Shown here: piece after piece, positions 1 through 10,225 of the stretch
How the letters are laid out: every line of letters starts with the position of its first letter
Position numbering within the stretch: the first letter of the stretch is position 1
Assembly: GCF_028583425.1 (NCBI RefSeq)
Contig: NC_072807.1
Location: 33,547,001 to 33,611,000, forward strand
Direction of reading: 5' to 3'
Length of the DNA stretch: 64,000 bases
Source: Eublepharis macularius
Lineage: Eukaryota; Chordata; Lepidosauria; Squamata; Eublepharidae
Translations under genes and position numbers: made by a program
The notes under the pieces: model-generated
The model's database searches: none
What the model was told of the DNA's origin: nothing
The model's input: only the letters and a program-made list of their open reading frames with translations

Positions 1-57
1 CTGAAGCCAGCTGGCAGTGTTCCCTTGCTTCTGCTGCAGCAAGATCAGAACCTCCCC

Positions 58-140
58 GCTGATAGGTTAGTCTGCTTGGCCTCCTTGCTGATAGGTTGGT
101 CTGCTTTGGCTTCCTGCTGATAGGTTGGTCTGCTTGGCAA
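58..140 (+). repeat. Short tandem repeat, about three copies
   Basis: Three imperfect copies of a unit of roughly 30-37 bp, each containing CTGATAGGTTGGTCTGCTT (first copy slightly diverged) followed by a variable GGC/TTGGC stretch. The copies begin near 58, 88 and 116. Probably a minor local tandem duplication. Confidence 0.7.
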
Positions 141-759
141 TGTGTTAGGCCTATCAGTTAGGAAGTGGAATTCAAGGACACATGGATGGTGGCAGACCAG
201 AAGTGCCATGGCAGCCAAGGCAACAAACAGAAGTCACTCTCCTGTTTATGCCACCCTTGGATGGCATTTGCTTCTCTTGTCTTTCTGTACATGGGAGGGA
301 AATGCAAAGTTGGTCAATCAGGATACAGTTGGCAGAATTCAGCAGCTTGCAAAGGAATCCTATTTGCCTAATTTATTTATCATCTGTTAGTTGTGGGGAG
401 CGTCAAAATGTTATGCGGGGCACTCTGGACCCTTCCCAGATAACTAGAAATCCTACTTAACCCCTCTCTGGTTTCTGAGTACTTCCAAGTTCTCATGACG
501 CCGCCCCCCCCCCCCCCAGTACTGGATGATCAGCCAGTGAGGCCTTACTTGGGCATACAACACTGGTAAAAGCAGAGCCTTCTTTGCAGCTGCCCCAATG
601 TTGTGGGATAATATTTGCTGGAACGCCCTGTCATGTAATTTCTCAGCTTCTTTTAGGGTGGTGGGGGGAATGAAAGCAAAATTGCTCTAGCAGTCCTGTG
701 GCCCTTCTTAATTGAGTTAGAAATATGTTTTTCCATTGCTGGTTTTGAATGCATGTATT

Positions 760-838
760 GATTTTAATTGGTTTTGTTTATCCTGTTGTACCGTTGTGAA
801 CTCCTTTGGTAACATTGTTTATAAAAGGATATAGTATA
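760..838 (+). repeat. LINE-like 3' tail (CR1/L2 type), old
   Basis: The run TTGTGAACTCCTTTGG followed by TATAAAAGGATATAGTATA resembles the 3' tails of CR1/L2-like LINEs in reptiles (a sentence such as 'ACCGCTTTGA...TATAAA'). It is short and diverged, so family assignment is tentative. Confidence 0.35.
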
Positions 839-855
839 TACTGTAGTTATATTTG

Positions 856-1257
856 AAAGGCTAAGTATTGGAAGGATTGGTTAAGGAAAGAAGAGATGCT
901 CGGGTTGCTGAATTCTGTGCCAGGGAAATCCATAGAACTGCAGAATACACATACATTTATTTAAGATACCTAGTGTCATCATGTGGTTTCTAAATAAAAA
1001 AGAGTTCAGTAGCACCTTTAAGACTAACCAATTTTATTGTAGCATAAGCTTTCGAGAATCACAGCTCTCTTTGTCAGATGCATCCTTCGTCTTAAAGGTG
1101 CTACTGGACTCTTTTTTATTTAGAAACCACATGATGACACTAGGTATCTTAAATAAATGTATGTGTATTCTGCAGTTCCATGGATTTCCCTGGCACAGAA
1201 TTCAGCAACCCGAGCATCTCTTCTTTCCTTAACCAATCCTTCCAATACTTGGCCTTT
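856..1257. repeat. Near-perfect palindrome with 167-bp arms
   Basis: Bases 856-1022 are the reverse complement of 1091-1257 with no indel (paired coordinates always sum to 2113) and about three mismatches, so roughly 98% identity. The spacer is 68 bp. The inner ends and spacer are the fold-back family found throughout the window (AGTAGCACCTTTAAGACTAA), but the outer ~140 bp of each arm is ordinary-looking flanking DNA. This suggests a recent inverted duplication centred on a fold-back repeat, not simply a transposon. It lies upstream of the first visible exon of gene 1. Confidence 0.9.
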
Positions 1258-1439
1258 GTCAGATGCATGGATGCTTTGCAGTGCTCAGCTTGGGAGAGTT
1301 ACAGGTTGCAGTTGGGGGTCTTTTATTTCACCATAAATCCACCCACGCTATCAAAAAGATTTCAGCAGCAAGTCTAGTTTTCACTGACAACTGTGTATCC
1401 ACTTTGTCTGTAACCAGCTCTTTCTCTCTGAAATCCTAG

Positions 1440-1571
1440 ACTGCTCCACAAAAAGTAGATGCAGAAGTGGTCCAAGTCCGAGAGGAGCTACAAAAGGTCT
1501 GGGACATGTTGAAGTCTCGCGATACTGAACTGGAAGGGCAGCAGCTGGAACTGGAATCCATCAGAAGCCAG
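1440..1571 (+). CDS. Coiled-coil gene, first visible exon
   Basis: Acceptor CTCTGAAATCCTAG and donor CAG|GTAGAG. It has 44 codons in phase 0, starting TAPQKVDAEVVQ and ending LELESIRSQ. Strong heptad pattern. Confidence 0.8.
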
Positions 1572-4500
1572 GTAGAGACCAGTAAGATATTGGGTATAGC
1601 AAGCTTTCTGACCAGGAAAGTCTATGAAGTATAAATTCATACTAAAACTGGACCAAATGTTTATGCAGTGTGCAGAATGCCGCTCGGAGAAGCAGCACCT
1701 GGATCGAATAGTTGCCTCTCTGGAAGAGCAGCTGGCTGAGAAGTAAGCAAACTGGGAGGAGGGGCGTTGTGGAAGGGGGGGGGGCTGTGGCAGCAAAACC
1801 CTGAAAGGGAATCTTGAAATCTGTTCATCGTTACTGCAGCAGAAGCTTTCATGGTCACTAGCAAGGACTATCAAACCCAGGGCGAACTTAGACATTAAAA
1901 TGGCCCAGGAGCAAGAAGAGCTGCTTGGTTTAGGCTCTCATCAGATCCGGGAGCCTGGGGGCAGCACTGCAGGGGATCACGTAGCTTGAACACCATCAGT
2001 GGCAATGCAGGAGGAGCCAGTTGGTGAACCAACCCCGGGCACCTCGTCGCCAGCCAAGCAGACCCATGTAGCACTATCAGCCCCTCGTAGCTCAGGTTGG
2101 CTCACTCTCGGCTGCCAGCGGCCCTCCGAGGACCTAACCTTATCAGGAACTGGCCAGTCCACCCCTCTCTTAGAATCCTTACATCTGCACGATGCTGAGT
2201 GCAGAGGGAAAACATGACACTCCTTTTATGGAACAGGAGGATTCGAATCCGGTGACGACTAAGAGACCTACAAATTTCCAGGGTGTTTTTCTTGAAAGCT
2301 TAAACCCTGAAAATCTTGTTGGTCTCTAAGATGTCACTGGACCCAAATCCTGCTGTTCTACTGCAGACCAACACGGCTTCCCACCTAAAACTATCCTTTT
2401 AGGGAAGGACGTCTGTATTCCACATCCCTTAATAATGCTGTGGGGAATATCCATGTCAGTTGCCCAACCACAACAGCAGTAAGAGTGGAAGGGAAGTCAC
2501 TTTTCCCCAGGTTCAAAATGTAAAGCCTTTTGAAAATGCTCCTCATCGCCAGGAATAGTCTTAATGTTGACGATGTAGCTGCATTTAAGCAAGCCTAGGT
2601 CTACCCAGCGCCTGGAGGCAAAGCTCAAACATGCCTACCTTGAGCTCCATGTTGGAAGAAAGGCCGGATATAAAATCTATCCTCACAGCAGAAGCAAACT
2701 TTGGAAGGAGGCTGCATTGTGTGTGTGCCACCAAGAAATAATAAAGAGCGCAAGCATTATCTGGGCTTTGTGCACGGCAGTCGTTGAAGATGTCTCTTGT
2801 GTCTTCAGAGAACAGGCCTTGAAACGCCTCGAGGAAGCCGAGAATGTGAGCAGAACGGAGAAGGAGATGAAAATTTCTGCGCTTGAGCGGAAGGTGAGAG
2901 AGGCCCGAGAGGAAGCCTGTGGCAGGGAGGGGGGGGTGTCTCTTTGGTAAAACCCAAGGAAGGTCCAGATCTCGCACGAATTTGGGGATCTCCGTAAAGC
3001 GAATTTTTTTCAGACAAGCGTTTGGTGGCCCAAGAATGGAGATTGTGGTTGCCTTCCTTTTATTTGTGCTGTATGTGCAGTTGTGTTTGTTTTTAAGCGT
3101 GGTGCATCTAAGTCCTATTGATTGGGAGGAAAAGCGAGATAACAAATATTTGAAATAAATATAAAAATAACCACTCGGGATGCAGATGCTTTGGGTGTAG
3201 AGGGCAGCTGAGGACATACCTTTATTTTTATTTGCTTGATTCTGATTTTATTTAGCATTTATTTCATTTACAGTCTTGCTTTTCTCACTGTGTCTGAAGG
3301 TGAATTGCAGGATGTGAAACAGTGCGATTAGTCCGCATAAGAGAACCAACAAACAAGGTGATAGAATTAGTTTTCCCATTAGGGAACAATGCGAACAAGA
3401 ATCGATCGAGGCAGGTACCCTGACTGTCCGAAGCTGAACATAGGGACATATTGCTGACATCTCATATCAAGGGTCATGTGATTCCTTCTGTTAGCGCACC
3501 ATAATAACCCTGTCCTCTGTTAGCTAAGGCAGTATACACAGGGGGTTCTCCTAGAGGTCTCCCATTCGGGTACAGACCAAGCCTACATCTGCTTAACTTC
3601 AATATGATCATGTTCTTTCCACCGTATCCTGGGATGAATTACGGTTTTCCAAAGTATCTTTCAACCTCTTGGCTGTTTAGGTTCCATGATGGAGAGAGGG
3701 GGCATAAATGTAATACTAAAACAAGTGTTCTGCCATCTGTTACCAACTGTTCATGTTATACTGCAGCCACTCAGTACGTGCAACAGCAGGCTGGGCACAG
3801 CACCTTAATGTTCATGTGCGTGCATGGAACACACGTGTGCTAGAGATGAGGAGCATGCAGTTCTCGCTCTTGAGAATTTGCCTCTGGAGACATTTGAGAG
3901 GGGGTTGACTACTAAAGAGTGACAAGATCAGTAAGGTACACACACAAGATGTTAACAAGGTTTCCCCAAAGGTAAAAATGGGGACAGTGGTTTATCAGGT
4001 CCAGAAAATTGGGAATGACTGCTAGCAAATTGGGATAGTTGCAAAAAAAAAAAAAGACATTAGTGGGGTGATGAGAGACACTCTGTCTGCTCAGCCAGGT
4101 GTGCCACACAAACAATAAGCTGAGCAATGGAAACAGCCTGCAGGTGGGGACCATCGTGCAAAGACAAGAAGGTCACCACAAAGAATTCGGGGGATTACTG
4201 AACTGCTAGGGGCACATTCTCTCTCTCTCTGTTCTTGGATGATACCTCTTTGGTGCACTTCCTAGCTGGCAGAAATCGAAGCTGTACAAGACCTCCCGGG
4301 ACTCGGGTCGCATAATGCTCCCGAGACACGAGAAATGGGGAAGAACGGGACAGGCAAGGACGAAGAATCCCAGGGGAGGTGCTCTCGCCGTAGCACGGCT
4401 CCAGCCCAGCTGAATGAAGTGATTCAAAGTAAGAGCTTTCGATCCCCTGTCTTTGGGGGTCATGAGCTACAGCAACGGGGAGCACACAAAGCATTCCCAG

Positions 4501-7500
4501 TGGGGTGGGGAGGGTCCATTCTCCAAAGGGCTGCGGAGGGACGGATGAATGGGAGACTTGGATAGTCCTTACTCAGCGATTTCTGCTCTTCTGCCTCATT
4601 TACCCACTCCCTGCTCCCACGGGAAAAGGTGCAGAAAAACAAGATGAGGAGGAACTGACCTTGGGTGGCTTGAATCAGGCAAAGGACCTTTTGAAGGGGA
4701 GCGTATCGGACCAACCTCCAGTTCCCAGGCCGGTAAGGGAATCATAAAAGGCAATCTTCAAAGGGCTTGGTATTAATAATAACAACAACAACAACAACAA
4801 CAACATTTGATTTATATACCACCCTTCAGGACAACTTAATGCCCACTCAGAGCGGTTTAAAAAGTATGTTATTATTATCCCCACAACAACATTCACCCTG
4901 TGAGGTGGGTAGGGCTGAGAGAGTTCTGAGAGAGCTGTGACTTGCCCAAGGTCACCCAGCTGGCTTCAAGCGGAGGAATGGGGAATCAAACCCGGTTCTC
5001 CAGATTAGAGTCCTGCGCTCTTAACCACTACACCAAGCTGGGTCTTAATTACCACTGCATTCCTTACAGCACCGAGAGCTGAAAACCCTGCAATATCCCC
5101 ATGTAATGGAGCAGCAGCTCACCGCCCCATTCATGAATCGACCAAATCATCATTAATGGCTATTAATGGATTATCATTAAATACTACATACTGGCTAATG
5201 CATACACTATATTTCTATTCCCTGTACTTACTCTGTTACTTACTGACCATATTGGGGATGGGAGGTGGGTGGCAAGGTATGTTCGTTTCTCTCTCTCGCA
5301 CACGCACACACAATTACTTCTTTGTGACCTTGCCGTGGTCTTTGCCTAGTAACCAGTTCGCAAAAAGGCCCACTTTTGAATATACTGCTCACCCACAAGC
5401 ACAAGGAGGTGCAAAAGCCGCGGGGATTCCAGCAAGATGTGGCGGTCTGCTTGTTCCCTTCGACCTCACACAGGTCTGTTTGATTTCCCCCCACTGCCCT
5501 AGGAGCAGAGTCCAAGCCCAGACACCGCCGTAAAAGTCATCCCAAGCCCCCAAGAGGAGAAGGAAATCCTGAAATGGCGGCATCAACTGGTCACTGAGCA
5601 GGTGAGTCACTGCCCTTATTGCGTCTCCTGCTCTTTCCCTCTGATTCATCAAGGCATTCATACGCCTAGGATGAGGGAAATGTCACGACGTGGGTGTGTA
5701 CGGACGCACACGAGCTTAGGGCGGCTGGCACCATTGCTTCTGGCATGGCTACTGTTGTTCGAGTTCATCGCTGCTGTAATTAAAGCCTCGGTTTGTTTGC
5801 TTTTCTTCTTCAGAACATCTCTTAATGGGCTTTAGAGCATTTGTTTCGTCACTTGAAGCCACGGGCCATTAGAAGCATTTTTTACGCCTCAAACTTAAAC
5901 CGGTTAACCAGCAAGGCATCCCTGCCTCCCCCTGCCTCCGTCCTGAAATTCTGCTCTGTGGCGTATCCAAGCACACAGCAGAACGGAGAAAGAGCAGTGT
6001 TGTGTAGTGGTTAACGTGCGAGGCTGGGGAGAGTCAGGTTCAAATCTGCACTTGGGCTGTGATGCTTGCTGGGTTCATCTCAGGACAACGGTACATTTTG
6101 TCCTGCCCTTCCTTCAAAGAGTGCCGGGCCGTGTATGTGGCTCCTTTCTTACCCTCACAGCGACCCTGCCAGGTGGTTACATTAAGAGTGACCAGCATGA
6201 GGGCACCTAGCCAGGGTGGGAGCTTTGAAGCTGGGCCTTGCAGATCCCGGTCTCTAACCACAACTCTACGCTTCCTTAGCTTACCCTCCCATACAGGATT
6301 ATTGTGCAGAAGAAATGAGGGAGGGGAGTACTAGGCCCAGTGCCCCCTGGAGGAAGAGCGGGGTAAAAATATAAAAGGGTTAGAAACATGATTGAAGAGC
6401 CTTCTTGGATCAGAGGCAAGGGCCGCCGAGTCCAGCATCCTGCTTCCCACAGTGGTTAATAAGATATGTCCCAGAGTGTAAAGACCACAGCCCCTCCTTG
6501 ATCATGAACCTCCCTCCCACCCCACCAATGTTTGATATTCAAAGGTAGACTGCCACTGAGACTGCAGGTTCCACTTAGCTCACAGTGAATGGCAGCCATT
6601 GATGGGCCTTCTTTCCATGATTTGTCTAATCTCTCTTCTTTGAACTAGTGGATCAAGACGGGTAGCCGTGTTAGTCTGCCTGTAGCAGCAGAAAAGAGCA
6701 AGAGACCAGTAGCACCTGTAAGACTAACAAAATTTATTGTAGGGTATGAGCTTTCGTGAGACACAGTTCACTTCTTCAGATACACCTGGAATGTGGGTCC
6801 ATCTGTCTTTATGTCTTGGAGAGTGGAGCGGTTTCAGATGCCAAATGACAATGAGTGGTGAATGACAATAGCAGGCGTGATTGGATTAGGTGTGGAGAAA
6901 CCAGCATGGGTAACGAGACAGGAAGCCTGGGTCTTGAGTCAATCCAGGGGGATGTATTGTCTTGAGCTCCACCATCAGCAGACTCTCTTTCTAACCTCCT
7001 TTTGAAAATCTGTTGCAGGATAAATTTTGTTGGTCTTATAGGTGCTACTGGCCTCTTGCTCTTCGAACCAGTGGTAATACTGAAGCATACGAAAGACAAA
7101 TTAAACTTTGTGTATGTCTTTTTTTAAAAAAAAAGCCCTGAAGGAATCCTATCCCTATACCTGAATATACTCAAGATTAATGACACTTTACTGATTAGGA
7201 GAAATGTTCCAAAAAAAGAAAAACATTAAATAAACCCCTTAACCCAGCACAAACCATTACAGAGCTAAAGACGGGATCTAAACCAGATTAGTTAACCCAG
7301 CATAATTGTCCTTGGAATCTTACCTACCCTCAGGGCAATCTGCATTGGCTAGAATCCCTGTCTGTCGTTTTCTCCCTCCCCAACAGCTGAAGGGGCTTTT
7401 CAAGCAGAGGCAGCAACAGGAACAGTCCAAAAAGCAGCTTGGAAGAAGCAAGGAAGAGAGGTCACAGGCGCCTCGGAAACCTCAAGAGGTCCTGATAAGA

Positions 7501-10035
7501 AGTCTCTCCCTTCCTCCCCTCTCTTTCGGGATTTCCTGCTATAGGCGCCATTGTGCCTGCAGTTGGCCTCCTGGTCGGATGTGGGATTTCATAAAGACTC
7601 GGCATTTCTCAAGACGACCGAGGGAGTAGTGAGCTGGAAGGAGAAATTTTGTTTACCCAGCTCTTGAGGGTTGTGTATGGGTTTGGGATGGCGTACCAGA
7701 GGTACTGGAAGGGTGCAGGGAGGCACAAAGGGGACAGCAATGAATGGCCTTCTGGAATGCCCAGAATTTCTTCTTCTGTCTCCATACAGGCTGTTCCCGA
7801 GTCCGCCAGGCCTTCGGAAGGTCAGTCTGCAGACCCAGATATGCCCAGCAGCAGTGCAGAAGTACAAAGACTCCAGCGACTACTGAAAGAGAAAATGGAA
7901 ACCGTAAGGGAACGATCTAATCTTCCAGGGCCTGCTCCCCATGGGCCTTGCAGGCAGCTCTTCTAACACAGCTTTCCCCATAAACAGCTGATTCGAGGGG
8001 GGAATCCTCAAAAGAGGTAGAATGACATATCGATAAAGAAGACTCCATCGACCGCATGGACCTTCTGAAACACGTACGGCTCGCACACAGTTGTCAGATC
8101 CATTTTCTGAATGTCTACCGTTTCTCTGTCTCTTTTCTAGATCTCCTCCATGGCTTCAGAGATTCAGGCTCTACAGCAGAAGAATGAGTCTCTAATGAAA
8201 GGTAAGGGACAGGCTGCTTTGCACAGTTGGAATTGCAGGACATAACTGGTGGAGAGCCGTCACCAGGGCTAATCCTCATTGTTCTCTGGTGTTGACTTGC
8301 CAGCATGCAAGGACTCGAATCCTCATTTTCCCCTCCATAGGGTAATTTTTACTTGCATAAACCATTCCCAAAGGAACTTCACCCACCCCCTCCATGTCCT
8401 TACCAGAGCCTAAGATTGCCGGAAATAAACACAGCCGCAAATGTTGTTAGTCTTATAGGTGCTGCTGTACTCTTGCTCTTTTCTACAACCTGAACCTAGT
8501 CCCATCTCTTTAGCTGGAGGGTTGCTAAGGAGAAACCAGCAGTAGGCGCTGTTCAGAGTATACAGTGATCTCCAGATTAACCCCCTGGGAAAGCTCTAGA
8601 AACCATGTCAAAAGCTGGCAAATCTGACTGGTGATTTAGGAGTTCTAAGATCGCTTCCCTTTGGTCTTTCCTCTTTGTTTTTAGCTCTCCAGGGAGAGTG
8701 CAGCTCTTAGTCTTTCCTGGCCCCCTCTCTTGCCTTCAAGAGACTTCACCCTCTGCTGATGGAGAAGTCAGCATGACGGAATCCATCTTTGGAGGAAGGG
8801 CACCTTCTCAATTTCTTCTCTTTGGCCTCCACTACCCAACTGTTTGAGAGATCCAAATATACCCTCTTTTGAGCTTGGCTGAGTGGGCTGTAGCTGTCAC
8901 CTTATGTGAAGAGGGACACTGTTGAGGCAGAAGGTGTTAATGAAATGGAAGCAGAGTGCCTTGTGGGAGCAGATTGTGTGGGTAGGGCTGTTTACCACTG
9001 TCCAGAAAGACAGGCGTTTGCATGTGAAACAGCAGTCCACCCAACCGAATGTGGTTAGCTGGGGCATATAATGAGGCATGAGAATGTACAGCCTGGATGG
9101 GCATTTTGCAACCTGGGCTGATTCCGCACACGTTGGATAATGCACTTCCAATCCTCTTTATAGATCATTTGGAACGGATCTTTTCATGTGCGGAACAAAA
9201 AATCCACCTCAAACGATGGATAAAGTGCATTGAAAGTGCATTGTCAGTCAAGCAAGCCTTTATTGGCATATATTGAAAGTGCATTATCCAACGTGTGCGG
9301 AATCAGCCCTGGTGGCGGCTGCAAAGGGAGCGGGGTGGGTATTACTTTGCATCTAGTGCGTTTGACTCTCATGGTCATGGCTGCATTCCTGGGTCTACTT
9401 CTTCCTCGACATGGAGGACAGCTGGGCGCTGCAGCTAGGCGATCGCTTTCCAAGCACGTTGCAAACTGTGCCAGAGCAAACCCGTTAATGCCCAGGGAAA
9501 CCTTGTGTTTTTCTCTCCCCCAACAGCTAAACTGAGGTTCCAGCAACAGATCCAACAGATCCGCAACCTTCCTAAGCAACGGCCAGAGAAGAGCAATGCC
9601 GAGCTCCTGGTGCCGCGCCTCTCTGCCAGCCTGGGGCAGGATGTGCACAGTGCCGAAGGCAGTGACAGCTCCGTGCCTTCTCCGCAAAGTGATGAGCCTC
9701 CGTTCACAGGCAGCCGAGAGGACCTGAGGAAGGCGCTGGACTTGCCTCATCAGCACGTCGGTGCCGAAGACCGGAAGGGCAGTACTTCCGATGAGAGCAC
9801 GTGCCAACGGCACTTCTCGGCTTTGCCTTCGGCACAGTCACGGCCCCCGGCTGTGCCTTCCGCCAAACCCAAGCTGGAGCTCGTCCTTCCTCTGCAGGCT
9901 GACAGCGAAGGGTCTTTGCTTAGTCCCCGGGGTTCAGCTCTTCTGTCCCCAAGGCCTTTCGGGCCCCCAAGGCCTTGGTCGCCTTTTAAATTCAAAGGGA
10001 GCCCCGACATTCCAGAGGATAGAGAGAAGCACTGA
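1440..10035 (+). CDS. Coiled-coil protein, C-terminal 480 residues (ten exons, 5' partial)
   Basis: Spliced from exons 1440-1571, 1669-1742, 2809-2893, 4266-4428, 4629-4732, 5503-5601, 7387-7488, 7790-7903, 8141-8201 and 9527-10035. All phases agree and the total is 1443 nt ending in TGA. The first three exons form long heptad-rich helices (around REELQKVWDMLKS and HLDRIVASLEEQLAE). A charged, low-complexity linker follows. Helical segments return in exons 6-9 and at the start of exon 10 (LQRLLKEKME, EIQALQQKNESL, KLRFQQQIQQIRNL). The last ~130 residues are Ser/Pro-rich and probably disordered, ending FKFKGSPDIPEDREKH. No enzymatic domain or membrane segment is visible. I infer a scaffold, centrosomal or Golgi-type coiled-coil protein. 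I do not recognise the family member. It converges on the synaptotagmin-like gene. Confidence 0.8.
1669..1742 (+). CDS. Coiled-coil gene exon
   Basis: Acceptor TTTATGCAG and donor AA|GTAAGC. It encodes CAECRSEKQHLDRIVASLEE and five more residues, ending in the middle of a Lys codon that the next exon completes. Confidence 0.82.
2809..2893 (+). CDS. Coiled-coil gene exon
   Basis: Acceptor TGTCTTCAG and donor AAG|GTGAGA. It encodes EQALKRLEEAENVSRTEKEM and KISALERK, continuing the coiled coil. Confidence 0.85.
2894..4265 (+). other. Intron of coiled-coil gene
   Basis: No exon supported. It contains a G-rich tract near 2927, an A-tract at 4040-4052 and no SINE I could recognise. Open frames on both strands here lack splice or family support. 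Confidence 0.5.
4266..4428 (+). CDS. Coiled-coil gene exon, charged linker
   Basis: Acceptor CACTTCCTAG and donor CAAA|GTAAGAG. The frame reads LAEIEAVQDLPGLGSHNAPE, then a polar Lys/Gly/Ser-rich stretch ending APAQLNEVIQ. An alternative acceptor six bases on (GGCAG) would shift the frame, so the CTAG acceptor is preferred. Confidence 0.75.
4629..4732 (+). CDS. Coiled-coil gene exon with tandem acceptor
   Basis: The donor is CCG|GTAAGG. Two in-frame acceptors lie six bases apart: GGGAAAAG before 4629 and GTGCAG before 4635. Either keeps the frame. It encodes EKQDEEELTLGGLNQAKDLL and KGSVSDQPPVPRP. Confidence 0.75.
4771..5043 (-). repeat. tRNA-derived SINE (squamate type), near full length
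   Basis: On the minus strand it starts with a tRNA-like head (TGGTGTAGTGGTTAAGAG near 5030) and GGGTTTGATTCCCCA-like B box. It then carries the CCAAGGTCACCCAGCTGGCT core and the ACTCAGAGCGGTTTA / TATATACCACCCTTCAGG tail (read here in plus orientation). It ends in an (AAC)n run at 4780-4803. It lies in the intron after exon 4629-4732. Confidence 0.85.
5503..5601 (+). CDS. Coiled-coil gene exon
   Basis: Acceptor CCACTGCCCTAG and donor CAG|GTGAGT, 33 codons in phase 0. It starts EQSPSPDTAVKVIPSPQ and ends in the helix EILKWRHQLVTEQ. Confidence 0.82.
5996..6380 (+). repeat. SINE split by a second, oppositely oriented SINE
   Basis: A plus-strand tRNA-type head (GTTGTGTAGTGGTTAACG, GTTCAAATCTGCACTTGGG) runs from about 5996 to 6084. 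Its tail (TTAGCTTACCCTCCCATACAGG ... GCGGGGTAAAAATATAAAAG) appears to resume at about 6277-6380. Between them, about 6085-6276 reads as a SINE in the minus orientation (CCTCACAGCGACCCTGCC, then CCCGGTCTCTAACCACAACTCTA). Boundaries are approximate. Confidence 0.6.
6652..7075. repeat. Fold-back repeat, long form (~425 bp)
   Basis: The left end contains GAGACCAGTAGCACCTGTAA-type sequence and the right end its inverted complement (TTATAGGTGCTACTGGCCTC). The unique centre (CCATCTGTCTTTATGTCTTG, then AGCAGGCGTGATTGGATTAG) is shared with the copy at 28968-29290, so this is a defined element and not a chance hairpin. It is probably a non-autonomous element with inverted termini. Confidence 0.75.
7387..7488 (+). 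CDS. Coiled-coil gene exon, Gln/Lys-rich helix
   Basis: Acceptor CTCCCCAACAG. The donor GAG|GTCCTG is weaker than the others but keeps phase 0 into the next exon. It encodes LKGLFKQRQQQEQSKKQLGR and a basic tail ending APRKPQE. Confidence 0.75.
7790..7903 (+). CDS. Coiled-coil gene exon
   Basis: Acceptor TCTCCATACAG and donor ACC|GTAAGG. Acidic/Ser-rich start AVPESARPSEGQSADPDMP, then the helix EVQRLQRLLKEKMET. Confidence 0.85.
8141..8201 (+). CDS. Coiled-coil gene short exon
   Basis: Acceptor CTCTTTTCTAG and donor AAAG|GTAAGG, 61 bp. It encodes ISSMASEIQALQQKNESLMK with one extra base that completes an Ala codon in the last exon. Confidence 0.87.
8202..9526 (+). other. Last intron of coiled-coil gene
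   Basis: It contains a fold-back fragment at about 8435-8490 (TTGTTAGTCTTATAGGTGCTG) and the MITE at 9115-9309. No exon is supported. Confidence 0.6.
9115..9309. mobile_element. MITE with GGGCTGATTCCGCACACG termini, copy 1
   Basis: It starts GGGCTGATTCCGCACACG and ends CGTGTGCGGAATCAGCCC, exact inverted ends. They continue as CACGTTGGATAATGCACTT against its complement. An internal insert of about 35 bp (TCAGTCAAGCAAGCCTTTAT) relative to the copy at 33569-33716 breaks symmetry near the right end. No clear target duplication. Superfamily not assigned. Confidence 0.8.
9527..10035 (+). CDS. Coiled-coil gene last exon with stop
   Basis: Acceptor CTCCCCCAACAG, 509 nt to TGA at 10033-10035. It begins KLRFQQQIQQIRNLPKQRPE (helix), then about 140 residues rich in Ser, Pro and charged residues with no globular domain. 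The antisense open frame over this exon is a shadow. Confidence 0.88.
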
Positions 10036-10047
10036 ATGGAAAATCGC

Positions 10048-10225
10048 CAAGAGTCCAGTAGCACCTTTAAGACTAACCACCTTTATTGTAGCGCAAGCAT
10101 CTGATGAAGAGAGCTGTGGCTCTCTAAAGCTTACGCTACAATAAAGTTGGTTAGTCTTAAAGGTGCTACTGGACTTTGCGATTTTGCTACTTGTAGACTA
10201 ACACGGCCAACTCCTCTGGGCTGAA
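10048..10225. repeat. Fold-back repeat inside the probable 3' UTR of gene 1
   Basis: It starts 13 bp after the stop codon: GAGTCCAGTAGCACCTTTAA, then its inverted complement TTAAAGGTGCTACTGGACT. It ends with the family tail GTAGACTAACACGGCCAACT. A transcript would fold here into a long hairpin. Confidence 0.85.

Larger units (their letters stand above)
1..855. other. Intron or upstream flank of gene 1; no coding exon seen
   Basis: No supported exon here. It holds a short tandem repeat near 58-140, a C-rich homopolymer near 504-518 and a LINE-like tail near 760-838. Exon 1440-1571 opens with an acceptor, so this stretch is probably an intron of the coiled-coil gene whose earlier exons lie left of the window. 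Confidence 0.5.

Noticed and set aside
2585-3217. 210-codon minus-strand open frame
   Set aside because: It is antisense to the well-supported exon 2809-2893 and shows no domain.
9244-9813. 189-codon minus-strand open frame
   Set aside because: It is the antisense shadow of the last coiled-coil exon and a MITE.
1440-10035. Naming the coiled-coil gene (for example CCDC33, which lies in the ARID3B region in human)
   Set aside because: I cannot match any stretch to a remembered sequence and the C2 domain of CCDC33 is not in the visible part; left unnamed.
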